Part shown: positions 12,501 through 21,452 of the stretch, piece after piece | Layout: each line of letters opens with the position of its first letter | Position numbering within the stretch: position 1 is the stretch's first letter | NCBI GenBank assembly: GCA_009746045.1 | Contig: RPFO01000050.1 | Location: 5,335,728 to 5,399,727, forward strand | Origin: Mesostigma viride | Lineage: Eukaryota > Streptophyta > Mesostigmatophyceae > Mesostigmatales > Mesostigmataceae | DNA length: 64,000 bases | Direction: 5' to 3' | The notes under the pieces: generated by a model | Seen by the model: the letters and a program-made list of their open reading frames with translations, nothing else | The model's database searches: none | What the model was told of the DNA's origin: nothing | Made by a program: the position numbers and the translations under genes

Positions 12501-15495
12501 GCAATGGCACTAGCTATTACGATCGGCACATTCAATACCACGCATACCAATCGTGGTTCCATTCATGACACCACAAAAACCGATGGACGATCTCATCAGG
12601 TCCTGTTCTTCTCATGCGGTCGTCCCCTTTCTCGCTTCCCTTTGCATGAAGCTTAATTCTTTGCTCTCTCATTCGTGCATTTTGCTTTTTTCTCTTTGCT
12701 TCTCGTGGGCTCTCGTTCGTCTCGTCCCATGGCCAACCTACCTGGGGCGCCCTGGTGCAGATAACTCTGGTGGACAAGAACGTGGACCGGCACGGCGTGC
12801 GCAAGGTGGGCACGGTACCCATGCTTGCCTCACAATGCCATGGCACCGCCTCACGTAGCCTTGACTCACGCACCAACACGGCACGGTGGCGCAAGGTGGG
12901 CACTGGCGACACAGGCAAGAGATGATACATGGGCTCGCCTCCCTCGTCCACACACCAACGCAAGGTCCTTGACGCAAGAGCTCGCCTCCCTTGTCCACAC
13001 ACCAACACGATGTCCTTGACGCAAGAGCTCACCTCCCTCATCAACACACCGGCGCGATGTCCTTTTCTCACAGGACCAACACAGCACGATCCTTTCACTC
13101 ACCTTTGCGGCAAACCTTTTGTGGGCATGTGCCACGGTCGCACGACCACCTGGGCCGCGTAATTCTCAAAGCCGTGCAAGTAGAGTAGTACTTCTCTTGG
13201 CGGTTTGAGAAGGCGTGTTGCACAGTACTACTGAGGCGCGCGAGAAGGCTTTCGTGTGGTCGAGTTCTCCTGGCAGTCGTTATTTGGCTTTGATGCAAAC
13301 TAGAGGTGTGCAAGAGGTCTTTCTAACTCATGTTGTCGAGTTCTTTTGGCGGTCGTGATAAGGCTGGTCGAACAGTAAGATCCGGTGCGCGATAAGGCTT
13401 GTGTGGTCTGCGACCATCGCATCTGCTATCCGTAGTCCGCTCCGTCTGCTATCTGCCAGTTTGCCTGCCCTGCTCCTGCCCTAGGTACTGTCTGCAAGGG
13501 CTTCTCTCCTTGGTAGACCATGTTGGAAATAGGCCACAAGCAAAGCAATAACGATTAGGCAATCAGTATGGACGACGGAAATCACCGGGGCATGGTATAC
13601 CTGTGCTTACTAACATGGCAGCCAGCGCAGGCCCCAGACCCCTAACCAGTGCTGGGTACGTTAACTTCGGTTATCCATAGGGACAGCTGGTGCAGGCATG
13701 CGGCTCTTGACGACCTGGACATTAGAGTTGATCGAAAGTAATATCGGCCCGGCACGTGTCTGTGTGCCTCCTGTGCACGCTCATGCCTTCTTCGTGTACT
13801 GTGTCGCGTTGTTACAACGTTTGTCGCCTGAGTCCCAGGAATGGTCTCCGTAGTGTGTGCGCAACGCGACATCTCGGATGCCCTGAACTACGCGTACTCC
13901 TTTGCCCCATCCTAAACCCCGCTGCATTCGCAGCTCAACCCAACCACGCCGACGCACCTAATCTCTTCTCCATCCACCCACAACCAGACCCAACCAAGGA
14001 CACCCCGACGACCCTTGACACCCCTGCCCCTCTCCGACGACACCCCATATCCGGAAAATCCCAACCACATCTTTTTTCTTTGGTCAACGGCGGCCGACAC
14101 CCCACCCCTCCACTACTGATGGCACCCCCCCCTACACCCCTCCACCCGCATGTCTTCCGCCAGGTGTGCGAGGACTTCCTGGCGTTCGTCTTCACCCCTG
14201 CGGCCCAGCGCGCGTTCGGCGAGTTTGGCATCCGCCCCGTGGTGCCCTCGGTACGACCCTGTTTGCCCCCCCCTTCTCGTTCTGTGGTCGCGCCCGTGGT
14301 GGGACGCGCCCTCTAGTTCCGTGGTCGCGGCTAGCCTGGAAGTTGCAGATAAGCTAGCGTTTTGGTTGACCAGCAACATGGATAGGGCCAGCAGTTGGAA
14401 TAGGCCAGTGTGTGAACATGCATGGCCAGCAGTAGGGATCAGCCATGCATAATGGTTAGGCCAGCAGCATGAAGAGGCCAGCAGCATGGATAGGCCAGCT
14501 GGGCCAGCTCAAGCCTGTAATATGGGTTGGCCTTCACTGACATGCCTCCTGTGTGTGCCTCCTTGTCACGTGGTGCTGGCCTTGCTGGTGTAAGCCTCGT
14601 TGCCGCTACGCATTGGGGTCAGAAGCCTAGTTCTAGCAGGCGGTGTGTGTGTGTGTGTGTGTGTGTCTAACGGGTGGGCGGGCGGGCGGACGGATGGGCG
14701 GGCGTGTGGGTGGGTGCGTCTTCATGTGTATGATATGTGTTGTTCAAGGGGTTGCCTCTCCCGGTTTGTGTTCGTGAACTGATGGCTGCGGTTGTACCTG
14801 CGTAATCAATTCGCTTGAACGTCCCATAGTTGCAGGGGCTACTCTCTGCCATCCATGCCAGTCGGGCAATGCGCACGCGGGTGGCGAGTCCTAGATGCGT
14901 TGATGCTGACTCGTGGTCGATGATAAATCAACTGTGGATGAGGATTTTGATGATGTTGGGTGGCCCCTGCAGGTGCTGGCCGAGTTCCGTTCCACACTTC
15001 CACCTGTCCCCGGCCTGTGGGTGGTGGCCGACATGTTTTCCAGCTGGCAGGAGATCCAGGTGGGTGTCAGGGTGGGGGTCGTGACTGTATGAGGGGTTAA
15101 AATATGTGCAGAAGGGAGGGAGGGAAGGAGGGAGGGAGGGAGGGAGGGAGGGAGGGAGGGAGGGAGGGAGGGAGGGAGGGAGGGAGGGAGGGAGGGAGGG
15201 AGGGAGGGAGGGAGGGAGGGAGGGAGGGAGGGAGGGAGGGAGGGAGGGAGGGAGGGAGGGAGGGAGGGAGGGAGGGAGGGAGGGAGGGAGGGAGGTTGCT
15301 TGCCCTTCCAGTGGTTTTCCTTCTTGGGCAACCTAACACGTTGATCCACATCCATGTCTCGTGTGTGGGGGTTACCTTCTCGCATCGTCTGGTTTGCAGA
15401 GCAAGTTCTTCGACGACCGAGGCATTCTGGACCAGATCCAGGCTGACATCGTGAAGCGGGCCCAGGAGATCCGCAACGCCCGTGGGATGCTCTAG
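70..15495 (+). CDS. SBP: Sulfate-binding protein of a chloroplast-type sulfate ABC transporter (multi-exon, 5' incomplete)
   Basis: Periplasmic-type substrate-binding protein of a sulfate/thiosulfate ABC importer. In green algae such a protein works with the chloroplast-envelope sulfate permease; that location is family knowledge. Twelve exons were placed by GT-AG borders and phase: 70-278, 467-536, 6055-6138, 6990-7084, 8684-8781, 10080-10153, 11108-11197, 12337-12408, 12761-12805, 14164-14250, 14973-15059 and 15400-15495 (TAG). Family signatures in order are VTLASFAVTKKAFEK, ADIVSLSLPLD, VTRAGNPK, VVTANPKTAGVARW, QPRDARE, GDVLLTYENEV and FTPAAQRAFGEFGIRPV. All placed exon phases agree except across intron 2, where a short exon carrying the usual Ser/Gly ligand-loop region was not found. 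The start codon and any transit peptide lie upstream of the window. Exons make up about 7 per cent of the gene; the introns are packed with tandem repeats. Confidence 0.82.
421..466. repeat. (GC)n/(AC)n microsatellite at an intron acceptor
   Basis: Alternating gc dinucleotides (431-444) run into (AC)n (445-464), directly abutting the AG acceptor of SBP exon 2. The AC tract stands where a polypyrimidine tract is expected. Confidence 0.85.
467..536 (+). CDS. SBP: SBP exon 2
   Basis: The acceptor follows an (AC)n tract (acacag) and the donor is g|gtgagt. It encodes ITKAFSAEWLQRTGQKLRF and then LSF, plus one base of a split codon. In this family the ligand-binding Ser/Gly loop should come next; no exon for it could be placed between here and 6055. 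Confidence 0.75.
961..1593. repeat. 57-bp minisatellite, about 11 units
   Basis: The unit starts tgggacaaccagcgcaggca and ends gaccatgctatcaa. Successive units alternate between CTAGAG and CTCTAG (later CTATAG) in the middle, giving a two-unit higher-order period. A single related copy lies at 17,770-17,830. Confidence 0.93.
1913..2222. repeat. 51-bp minisatellite, about 6 units
   Basis: The unit contains agtgcagcgccgctcaag and atggctccagcagc. Because 51 is divisible by 3, the units stay open as a 17-residue repeat on both strands; these are not considered genes. Confidence 0.9.
2390..5452. repeat. 37-bp minisatellite, about 80 units (3 kb)
   Basis: The unit is about ccccccattgctctgcccc followed by acgctcatgcataccaa. 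Variants are CAAC/CAGC and CACGC/CATGC, and the C-tract varies by one or two bases. It lies in the intron after exon 2. The unit has no stop on the plus strand and its length is not a multiple of three, so all three plus frames read open for over 1,000 codons. This is an artefact of the repeat. Confidence 0.97.
6055..6138 (+). CDS. SBP: SBP exon (ADIVSLSLPLD)
   Basis: The acceptor is ccgcag and the donor is agg|gtgagc. It is 28 codons, in phase 0 at both ends. It encodes ADIVSLSLPLDMQKIEQDG and INPGWEKR, typical of the first lobe of sulfate-binding proteins. The intron before it is about 5.5 kb. Confidence 0.85.
6537..6830. repeat. (TC)n followed by (GGGT)n microsatellites
   Basis: A (TC)n tract (about 6537-6589) is followed after ten bases by roughly 45 GGGT units and a degenerate G-rich tail. 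It lies in the SBP intron between the exons at 6055 and 6990. The G-rich strand could form G-quadruplexes; this is inference. Confidence 0.95.
6990..7084 (+). CDS. SBP: SBP exon (AGNPKNIRTWEDL)
   Basis: The acceptor is ctccag and the donor is cg|gtaagc, leaving two bases of an Arg codon. It encodes the hinge region VVAFVTRAGNPK and then the end TWEDLVR. The end of this exon is echoed four times in the following intron. Confidence 0.88.
7690..8120. repeat. 80-bp minisatellite, about 5 units
   Basis: The unit contains gtgttatggtctctttgata, tagtccgccatggcc and gtgttaaagggggcttact. It is intronic in SBP. It is followed at 8,155-8,240 by short 11-12 bp repeats (attgattgcttc / agtgattcctt) and at 8,338-8,395 by a 22-bp unit containing tgacaggtc. 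Confidence 0.88.
8684..8781 (+). CDS. SBP: SBP exon (TANPKTAGVARW)
   Basis: The acceptor is ttgtag and the donor is a|gtgcgt. The first base completes the Arg codon from the preceding exon. It encodes the strongly conserved TANPKTAGVARW, where sulfate-binding proteins contact the anion, and ends QIRKGK. The exon end is echoed twice downstream in the intron. Confidence 0.9.
10080..10153 (+). CDS. SBP: SBP exon (FVRRVFDRIAVQPRDARE)
   Basis: The acceptor is caacag and the donor is gag|gtgcgt. Two bases complete a split Thr codon. It encodes EAQALDFVRRVF and QPRDARE, a helical segment of the second lobe. Confidence 0.87.
10205..10548. repeat. 34-bp minisatellite, about 10 units
   Basis: The unit is gtatgccagtggtcactgtg followed by ggaatgatgatgac, with one variant (cacgg for cactg) recurring. 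It is intronic in SBP. Confidence 0.93.
11108..11197 (+). CDS. SBP: SBP exon (GDVLLTYENEV)
   Basis: The acceptor is gagcag and the donor is aag|gtgggg. It is 30 codons, phase 0 at both ends, and contains GDVLLTYENEV, the most diagnostic motif of this family. Three decayed copies of its last ~37 bases with the donor follow in the intron. Confidence 0.9.
11513..12096. repeat. 35-bp minisatellite, about 16 units
   Basis: The unit is gtcgtatactgatataatta followed by agggtgctattgcgt, highly homogeneous. It is intronic in SBP, just after the degenerate copies of an exon end. Confidence 0.95.
12228..12298. repeat. CTGCCTGG/CTGCCTTG short tandem repeat
   Basis: About eight imperfect 8-bp units in the intron immediately upstream of the SBP exon at 12337. 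Confidence 0.8.
12337..12408 (+). CDS. SBP: SBP exon (LPYVIPTPNVRIEMP)
   Basis: The acceptor is ttgcag and the donor is ccg|gtgcgt. It is 24 codons in phase 0 and encodes ALPYVIPTPNVRIEMP. A second copy of its 3' end and donor lies about 80 bp downstream. Confidence 0.88.
12761..12805 (+). CDS. SBP: SBP exon (ITLVDKNVDRHGVRK)
   Basis: A short 15-codon exon. The acceptor is gtgcag and the donor is aag|gtgggc. It encodes ITLVDKNVDRHGVRK. It joins in phase to the exons on either side, and its end plus donor is echoed about 90 bp downstream. Confidence 0.83.
14164..14250 (+). CDS. SBP: SBP exon (FLAFVFTPAAQRAFGEFG)
   Basis: The acceptor is cgccag and the donor is tcg|gtacga. It is 29 codons in phase 0. 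FVFTPAAQRAFGEFGIRPV is the conserved C-lobe helix of bacterial and plastid sulfate-binding proteins. Confidence 0.9.
14973..15059 (+). CDS. SBP: SBP exon (LWVVADMFSSWQEIQ)
   Basis: The acceptor is ctgcag and the donor is cag|gtgggt. It is 29 codons in phase 0 and encodes the penultimate segment ending WQEIQ. It is followed by an intron holding a (GGGA)n array. Confidence 0.82.
15107..15296. repeat. (GGGA)n microsatellite
   Basis: About 46 near-perfect GGGA units in the last SBP intron. Open frames across it on either strand are repeat artefacts. Confidence 0.97.
15400..15495 (+). CDS. SBP: SBP last exon with stop
   Basis: The acceptor is ttgcag. It encodes SKFFDDRGILDQIQADIVK and a short tail ending ARGML, then TAG at 15493-15495. 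FFDDRGILDQI is the family C-terminus. Confidence 0.87.
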   Translation, partial: SKFFDDRGILDQIQADIVKRAQEIRNARGML

Positions 15496-15827
15496 CTGGT
15501 GCCCGTTGTTACAGGCTGGGGCAACTTTTTGCCGTCTTATCTTATTTTGGCCAAGTGACCCCAAACAGAATACTTGGGTCACAAACCCTCATGAAGCATT
15601 GGTCCCTGCCAGGCTGTCCCTGCCAGGTTGGGAACAGATTCTGCCAGCTGGTTCTTCCTGCTTCTACAATGCAGCACTGGATACGTCACCGCGAGGCGCA
15701 GTAATGAAGTATTGTAGGCAACACATGGTAGCATGAATTGGCAGTACAGTGGCGTTTTGCCCCAGGCTTGCAGCCGAGACGCGAGGACTGGGCTGAGGAT
15801 TCGTATTCTAGTGCCAATGCGTAATTG
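15496..15827 (+). other. Probable 3' UTR / intergenic
   Basis: About 330 bases after the SBP stop with no coding signal. No TGTAA (the usual green-algal polyadenylation signal) or AATAAA was found before 15,830, so the transcript end could not be placed. Confidence 0.4.
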
Positions 15828-16066
15828 TCATTTCATGGTAGGGAGAGCATAAATAAGTCGTTGAAAACCTGCTATTTTGCTAAAAAATTTCACGTTTCTA
15901 GGATTCCCGCCAATTTTCGACTGTGTGTGCATGAAACGCTGCTGGACTGATAACTCTGGCATTTCAGCAACCGTAGCTCGAGTTACGGTCCTAGGACGTT
16001 TAGCTGTACGAGCAACTATTTCAAGTCTGCTTCGTAAGACTAGGGTTAGTTCAAAGCGCGTGTCCT

Positions 16067-16348
16067 TTGGTCGATCCAAAGGCGACAGCGAATGCGCGTC
16101 GCGTCTTTCATGTAATCATGTTGGACGAAGGCAAGCCGGCGCGAGCACAGGCACCACAAAAAAAGCCACTGGCGGTGGTTTGCAGGTGCGGGAGTGCGGC
16201 GATGGCGACAGGGCCACAGAGGCGTTCAGGGATTCTAACACGTCTTCTGTTCGCAAAGTTTCCCACTGTCCTGGTTGAATATATAAGCACAAATTCTGTC
16301 GAGCGGGTGAATCTGTCCGACGTGATCAAAAAGAGCGCGATGGCATGA
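16067..16348 (+). CDS. Unrecognised open frame (possible exon)
   Basis: Open for 93 codons without an ATG at its 5' end (it begins at TTG). The residues look protein-like and of mixed composition (for example FPTVLVEYISTNSVERVNL and VIKKSAMA at the C-terminus). No family is recognised. It could be an exon of the gene in the putative element around it, or spurious. Confidence 0.25.
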   Translation: MVDPKATANARRVFHVIMLDEGKPARAQAPQKKPLAVVCRCGSAAMATGPQRRSGILTRLLFAKFPTVLVEYISTNSVERVNLSDVIKKSAMA

Positions 16349-17228
16349 AAGAAAGCTGAGGGCAGGGTCAACCGTTGAATTCATAAGGATAGTGGTGGAC
16401 TATGCAGGGAAGCCTATGCAAGGAACGCCCATGGTGGTCACGACATTGGTTTATAATCTGAAACGCGACATTGGTTTATAATCTGCCATGTTTTAGGAAT
16501 CTGCCTCGGTTTTACTGTCCGTCATTTTCATCCAGAAATGTTTTTCAGCCGACCGTCTAATTAGAAGTTGGATCGTCTATGACCTTGATTTCCTTGTTTC
16601 AGCGTCGCCTATGCATCTTGTGTGCAGGCCGAAGGCCATGCAAGGCGAGGTGGACGTGGACGAGGCTCATGCAAGATGAAGACGAGGCGGTCGATGACGT
16701 CGGGGAGACTTTGTACCATTCTAGTCGGCATTTAGCAAGACACCGAACATTAAAACTACGGAAGGTACAAAGCGCCACAAGACCAAGTTTTCTGGCATGT
16801 TTGGGTACCCCTGAAATCGGAAAATTAAGCTGGGTTCGACATTCTGTATGAACATTGTATTGACGAAGAAGATAAAGGAAAAAGTAGGAGATAGATCGAG
16901 TATGTTGCATGAATCTGACACATTGTGTCTCAATGCGTACAACTTACCAGAAGTGCAGCCGTGTGCTGGTTCAACGATCATGCAAGGATTAGTCGCGAGC
17001 CAAACCTTGTTAGGACGCTATCACATATGATGAAGACTGGCCCGCACTTGTCTGCATGGTTGGCAGGAGGAAACCAAATTCCTGCACGGTTAGCAGGAGA
17101 GTGTACTATGGAAGGGGTCTGGACTATCCCCGTGCGCAATCTGCTTTTGAGATCATGGTAACGCCATAGTTGGGTGACCACTCACTGCATGTGATTGCAC
17201 GTGCCATAGAGCGAGCGCTGTTATAGTC

Positions 17229-17393
17229 ATGGACGCCATCCTCGCTGAGGTGCGACGCCCTCCGCGTGACAATGACTTGGATGATGACACCCTCATTGAG
17301 AAAGTCTTACAAGACCGCAATAACAAGGCGCGGCAGAAACGCCCTAATAGGGTGGACAGCGATAGCGAGTCTTATGAGTCTGAACTGGAGTAG
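17229..17393 (+). CDS. Small acidic hypothetical protein (54 aa)
   Basis: ATG to TAG. The N-terminus is MDAILAEVRRPPRDNDLDDD; the middle is basic and the tail is Ser/Glu-rich (SDSESYESELE). An AATAAA-like motif (ttaataaaaaa) lies about 170 bp downstream. Acidic Ser/Asp-rich tails occur in transposon-borne proteins, but no function can be assigned. Confidence 0.25.
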   Translation: MDAILAEVRRPPRDNDLDDDTLIEKVLQDRNNKARQKRPNRVDSDSESYESELE

Positions 17394-17639
17394 AAAAAGC
17401 AGCACATGTGACTGCAGGAATGCGTGCCATGGGATGATGTGATTTCATGAGGTCCATGTGAAACCAGATATGCATGTCTAGATATAGTGTGTTTTGATGA
17501 GACGTACAGCTTCAGCATAAAAACTTTACCTGGGTGACTTAAAATTTCTGTGTAAATATTTTTTAATAAAAAACCAAGTTTTTTGGCGGGAAATCCTGAA
17601 ACGAGAAACGAGAAAAATGCACCTTGAGCCAATCGTAGA

Positions 17640-18440
17640 AAACAAGAGTTACAGTAAGTACTTGCGTGTCATGCCGGCATGGGCATGCCACGGAGTACTA
17701 TGCTGATCTCATTAGAAAAAAATAATTACACGAAAGTTATAAATCGTCTGCATCATGCCCCAACCATATCAAGGAGACAACCAGCGCAGGCCAGAAATCG
17801 GGAGAATCCGGACCATGGTAGCTTGAGCCTTATAGTCACTTTAGAGGGGGGAATAATTCTCACATGCATCTGAGCTGTCCTCTACTTAATGGCAGTCGAG
17901 GCGGTAGTGTAGCGGCCGGCTATCCTCAGGGGCATAACCTCCACCTGCGGACTTCTACCCTGGCTAGCAATCCCCGGGCCGCGCGGGGCCCGTGGCCGGA
18001 TAAAACAGGAGCACGCCCCTCAGGAAGGTGCTTATCGCAGATGCCAGCCCATTTCTCCTATAGCTTACATCTATCATGCAGGCGCGGAGTACATATAGTC
18101 CCAGATCGAAGGCCTTCATCCTCAAGCAAAGCAGTTGTGTCACATAGCACATCAATCCCCAAACCCATTTTCTTCCCCTGAAAAATAATCAGGAGATAGA
18201 ATAATGGTCAGTTTGACCTCAAACTTGGCACCAAGGTGCCTAATCAGATATCTTATTATGATGCCAACGCTTCCTTGACAGGTGAGGCCATCCTCAAGCA
18301 GTTGTGGACATCACATAGCACATCAATCCCCAAACCCATTTTCTTCCCTTGAAAATAATCAGGAGATAGAATAATGGTCAGTTTGACCTCAAATTTGGCA
18401 CCACGGTGCCTTAAATCAGAAATCTTATGATGCCAACGCT
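17640..18440. other. Intergenic region with a direct duplication
   Basis: Holds a single copy (about 17,770-17,830) related to the 57-bp minisatellite flank at 1,575-1,634. A roughly 120-150 bp direct duplication is seen at about 18,130-18,280 and 18,290-18,452, both containing cccaaacccattttcttccc and gatgccaacgcttccttgac. No gene is seen. Confidence 0.6.
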
Positions 18441-18449
18441 TCCTTGACA

Positions 18450-20116
18450 GGACAGACAGGTGGGGCTCGCGCCCCCCCCCCCCCTCCCGCGCCGCTTCAC
18501 CCCGCGACGGCCACCACCCGTCTCGGTGTTGCTGGACCCCCCCCCGCCGCGGCTGCGGCACCCTCCTCGGCCGCAGACTACCACGCCTCAGTTGAAGGAG
18601 GGCTGCCTAAGTTGCCACCAACGATGTCGTCCACCCCTTCACTCTGAAGGAATTGGACGGCGCCCTCGCTCGCTTGCGACTATACGACACGGGCGCGGCG
18701 GTCGGTGCCGACTACCTTTCGGCTGAGCTGCTGAAGACTCCTGACCTGGCGGTGTGGGAGCTTCTGCAGGGGTTCTGCAACCGTCTTCTGCTCCGTCTGA
18801 TGAGCCTCCGCCTGCTGAGTGGCAGACGGCCATCCCGGAGTCATGCTGTACAAGAAGGGTTCTGCTGCTGACCCCGGTAACTATCGAGGTGTCTGCCTCC
18901 AGAGCGCCGCGCTGAAGGTCTTCATGCGCATGATGCTGCACAGGCTTCGTGCTGCGCTCGGGACCCACACCTGGGTGAGTCTCAGATGGGTTTCCGTCGC
19001 GGCCGTAACACTGTCATGGCTGTATTTGTCGCGCGCCGGCTGGTGGAGGAGGTACGTCGCATTTTCCCTGATGGTTTTCCGCTGGTCTTCATTTTTGTTT
19101 ACTATATCAAGGCTTTCGACACGGTCCTCTGGGAGGCTCTTTGGGCCATCCTGTAGCTCTGGATCGCGTGCCACCAGCATTTATTGCTGCCATTCGCCGG
19201 CTGTATGAGGGATCACAGGCAGAAGTGCGGACTGTGGAAGGCACCACCCCACCATTCCCCCTTCATCACGGGGTGTGGCAAGGTTGTGTCCTGTCCCCAT
19301 ATCTGTTCATTATTGTCGTTGATCACGTCATGCGCCAGGCTGACGTGCACACTTTTTCGCTCTTAAGGGGTTTGAGCCCGGCTTGGACATCCTGAACAAT
19401 CGCGTACACGGCGGCCGGCGGTGGCCCTGGTTACCGCCTGTCCGACCTCAGTGATTTATGCGGATGATACCACCCGGCTCATCGAGCGCCCCGAGCACAT
19501 TCAGACCTGGCTGGACCGGTTTTGTGCTTGGAGGCGCGGGCTGTACGTGGGGTTGGAGGTTAGTATCAAAACCGAGGCGATGGTGATTGGGGCTACAAGT
19601 TGCCCTCCACGGCCGCTGCTGCTAGATGGGACGGAGGTCCCGTTCCGTGATCGCTTCAAGCTGCTGGGGAGCGTGCTCCGGCCCCGACGGCATGCAGCCG
19701 ACGATATGGAAACCCGCATCGGCCTGGCCTGCATCAGGCCCGGCTCCGCTCGCTCATGCAACCTGGCACGCGCGAAGGGCCTGGGCGAGCACCACAACAA
19801 TCGAGTGCTCTTCAAGGTCCTGGTCCTCACTATGCTTATGTATGGCGCCGAGGCATGCCAGGTCGCTCACAGACACGATGGCCGCACGGCTGGACGGCAC
19901 GGTTTCCAGGATGCTCCGACAGGTCCTGAAGTACGTAGGGTTTTCAACACTCGGTCGTTAGAGTCTTTGTATAAGGGTATGCCTCACATTACGGAAGAGA
20001 TTAGGCAGCCTAGGATGGCATTCTTAGGACATCTTGCTCGCACCAGTCAGGTAGACACCAACCTCGGTCTGGCCGGCCCTCACCTCAGCTTGGCCAGCCA
20101 GGGCGGCATATCCTGA
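18450..20116 (+). pseudogene. Decayed non-LTR (LINE) reverse transcriptase
   Basis: Fragments in several plus-strand frames match the RT of non-LTR retrotransposons in the right order. They are a palm start (FTLKELDGALARL), KKGSAADPGNYRGVCL, GFRRGRNTVMAV, IKAFDTVLWEAL (motif A region), a conserved GVWQGCVLSPYLF, and VIYADDTTRL (YADD catalytic motif, near 19,450). A thumb-like segment runs to the stop at 20116. At least three frame changes and internal stops make it non-functional. No endonuclease domain is recognised upstream. AT-rich (TTAATTAA)n follows at 20,390-20,440. Confidence 0.8.
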
Positions 20117-20761
20117 CCTGGCCTGGCCCCAAGAACATTCCTAGAAAGATTTGTAAACCCATGCCATGAACTATAAACAGCAGTTGCTGCCCGACCTAGT
20201 GGTCCCAGCCAAGTTTGAACACCGCATTTCCTCCCTCCCTCTTGCTTGGACTGCATGCCATGCAGAACAAGAAGAGGTGGCAGACCATTGTCCACGCCCA
20301 CAAGCCAGCCCCTGTGGGCAAGCCCCCCCCCCCCCTTCATGCGGAAGGGGCGCTTTGCTGGGTAGCCAGTAGTTAGGATTTTTTTAGATGTCTTAATTAA
20401 TTTATTTATTTATTAATTAATTAATTAATTAATTAATTATATACTCGTGCTCCCGTTGGGGAGTCACGGAGCATTAACCCCTCAACCGTCTTTGACTCGT
20501 GACTAAAATGAGTCACGAGTTGCACAGTATGCCACAGGTGCCCCCATTCAGCCTAATTATTTTTTCTAGACCATACTAGGAACCAAGCATAACCATATTA
20601 GGGCCCACCTGGGGGTATAGTGGGTGGTCCCAGTGCTAGCCCCCCCTGCTCTATAAATAGCCCCCCCCTCAGGGGGGTACGGTGAGTGTGCGCGGTGACA
20701 CCCTTCTAATGGATGATAGACCCCTTTCCTCAATGAGTTGACCCTGGGGTTGGTTTTGTAG
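20117..20761. other. Flank of the gypsy insertion, no gene seen
   Basis: Contains a (TTAA/TTTA)n tract (20,391-20,440), a short inverted pair (gactcgtgac / gagtcacgag) and a TATAAATA box (20,653). The gypsy target duplication TGTAG ends at 20,761. Confidence 0.6.
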
Positions 20762-21438
20762 TGTTACGGCCCAGACCTTTGTATGGGCGTAACAATGCCT
20801 TCAATAAATAAGTCGAAAGTCATTTGTTATTCGTTTGGGACTTTCGATAGCTCGCTTTCAAAGTCCGCCGGACTATAGGACTCAATTCGGGACTTATTTG
20901 GGAATTTGTCCTAAGTTCGGGACTTTGTGTGTTTATTTGGTACTTTGTGTGTTTCGGACCAGTTATTTTGGGCCTAGCCAGAAGTACGAGATCTTCTAGG
21001 GGCCGGGCCGGCCCTAGACGTCATACAGAACCTATTGGGGCTTGACGGCAGTATCTGGAAGATCGGCGCGCATGCATATGTCGGCGCGCCTGCACACCAA
21101 CTTGCCAGCTTGGTAGCGCAGCTAGGTGAAATTGGTCTGAGGACGATGGACTCTCTCTCTTTGCATGGTTTGATGATTAATGAAACGAGTGTTGACGACT
21201 CTCTCAGACCAAGGGGCACTAATCCGGATGTCATTTGCCTCATGACATGCCGTGTTATATAGCTAGATTAATTAATCATGCTATAAGGCCTAGCTGAGGA
21301 TAAACCGCGGCTCAGTTAGTCAATTTACTGCGATCTTTGCTTGCTATCGCGGTACGCGGATGCGCGGCTATGCTGGCTTATTAAACTGCACCTTATACTA
21401 GATTAGATCTTTCGCACCGTCCGGCTCGGGATGTAACA
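20762..21438 (+). repeat. 5' LTR of gypsy element
   Basis: Starts tgttacggcccagacctttg and ends ggctcgggatgtaaca. An aataaata motif lies 41 bases in. Nearly identical to 30,990-31,662. Confidence 0.95.
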
Positions 21439-21439
21439 C

Positions 21440-21452
21440 TGGATCGGAGGTA
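21440..21452 (+). promoter_or_regulatory. Putative primer-binding site of gypsy element
   Basis: TGGATCGGAGGTA starts one base after the 5' LTR. The leading TGG pairs with the CCA end of a tRNA. The tRNA was not identified. Confidence 0.6.

Larger units (their letters stand above)
15880..17615. mobile_element. Possible degenerate DNA transposon with short inverted termini
   Basis: The sequence cgtttctaggattcccgcca near 15,890 reappears inverted near 17,580-17,605 with small indels (cgtttcaggatttcccgcca). The interval holds an open frame at 16,067-16,348 and a short acidic ORF at 17,229-17,393. No target-site duplication was found and no transposase domain is recognised. It may be a non-autonomous element or chance similarity. 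Confidence 0.3.

Noticed and set aside
14891-15582. ORFs encoding poly-(PPSL) or poly-(EGGR)
   Set aside because: Translation of the (GGGA)n array in the last SBP intron.
20653-20700. TATAAATA followed by a G-rich stretch as a promoter of a separate gene
   Set aside because: No ORF follows before the gypsy LTR; the motif may belong to older repeat DNA.
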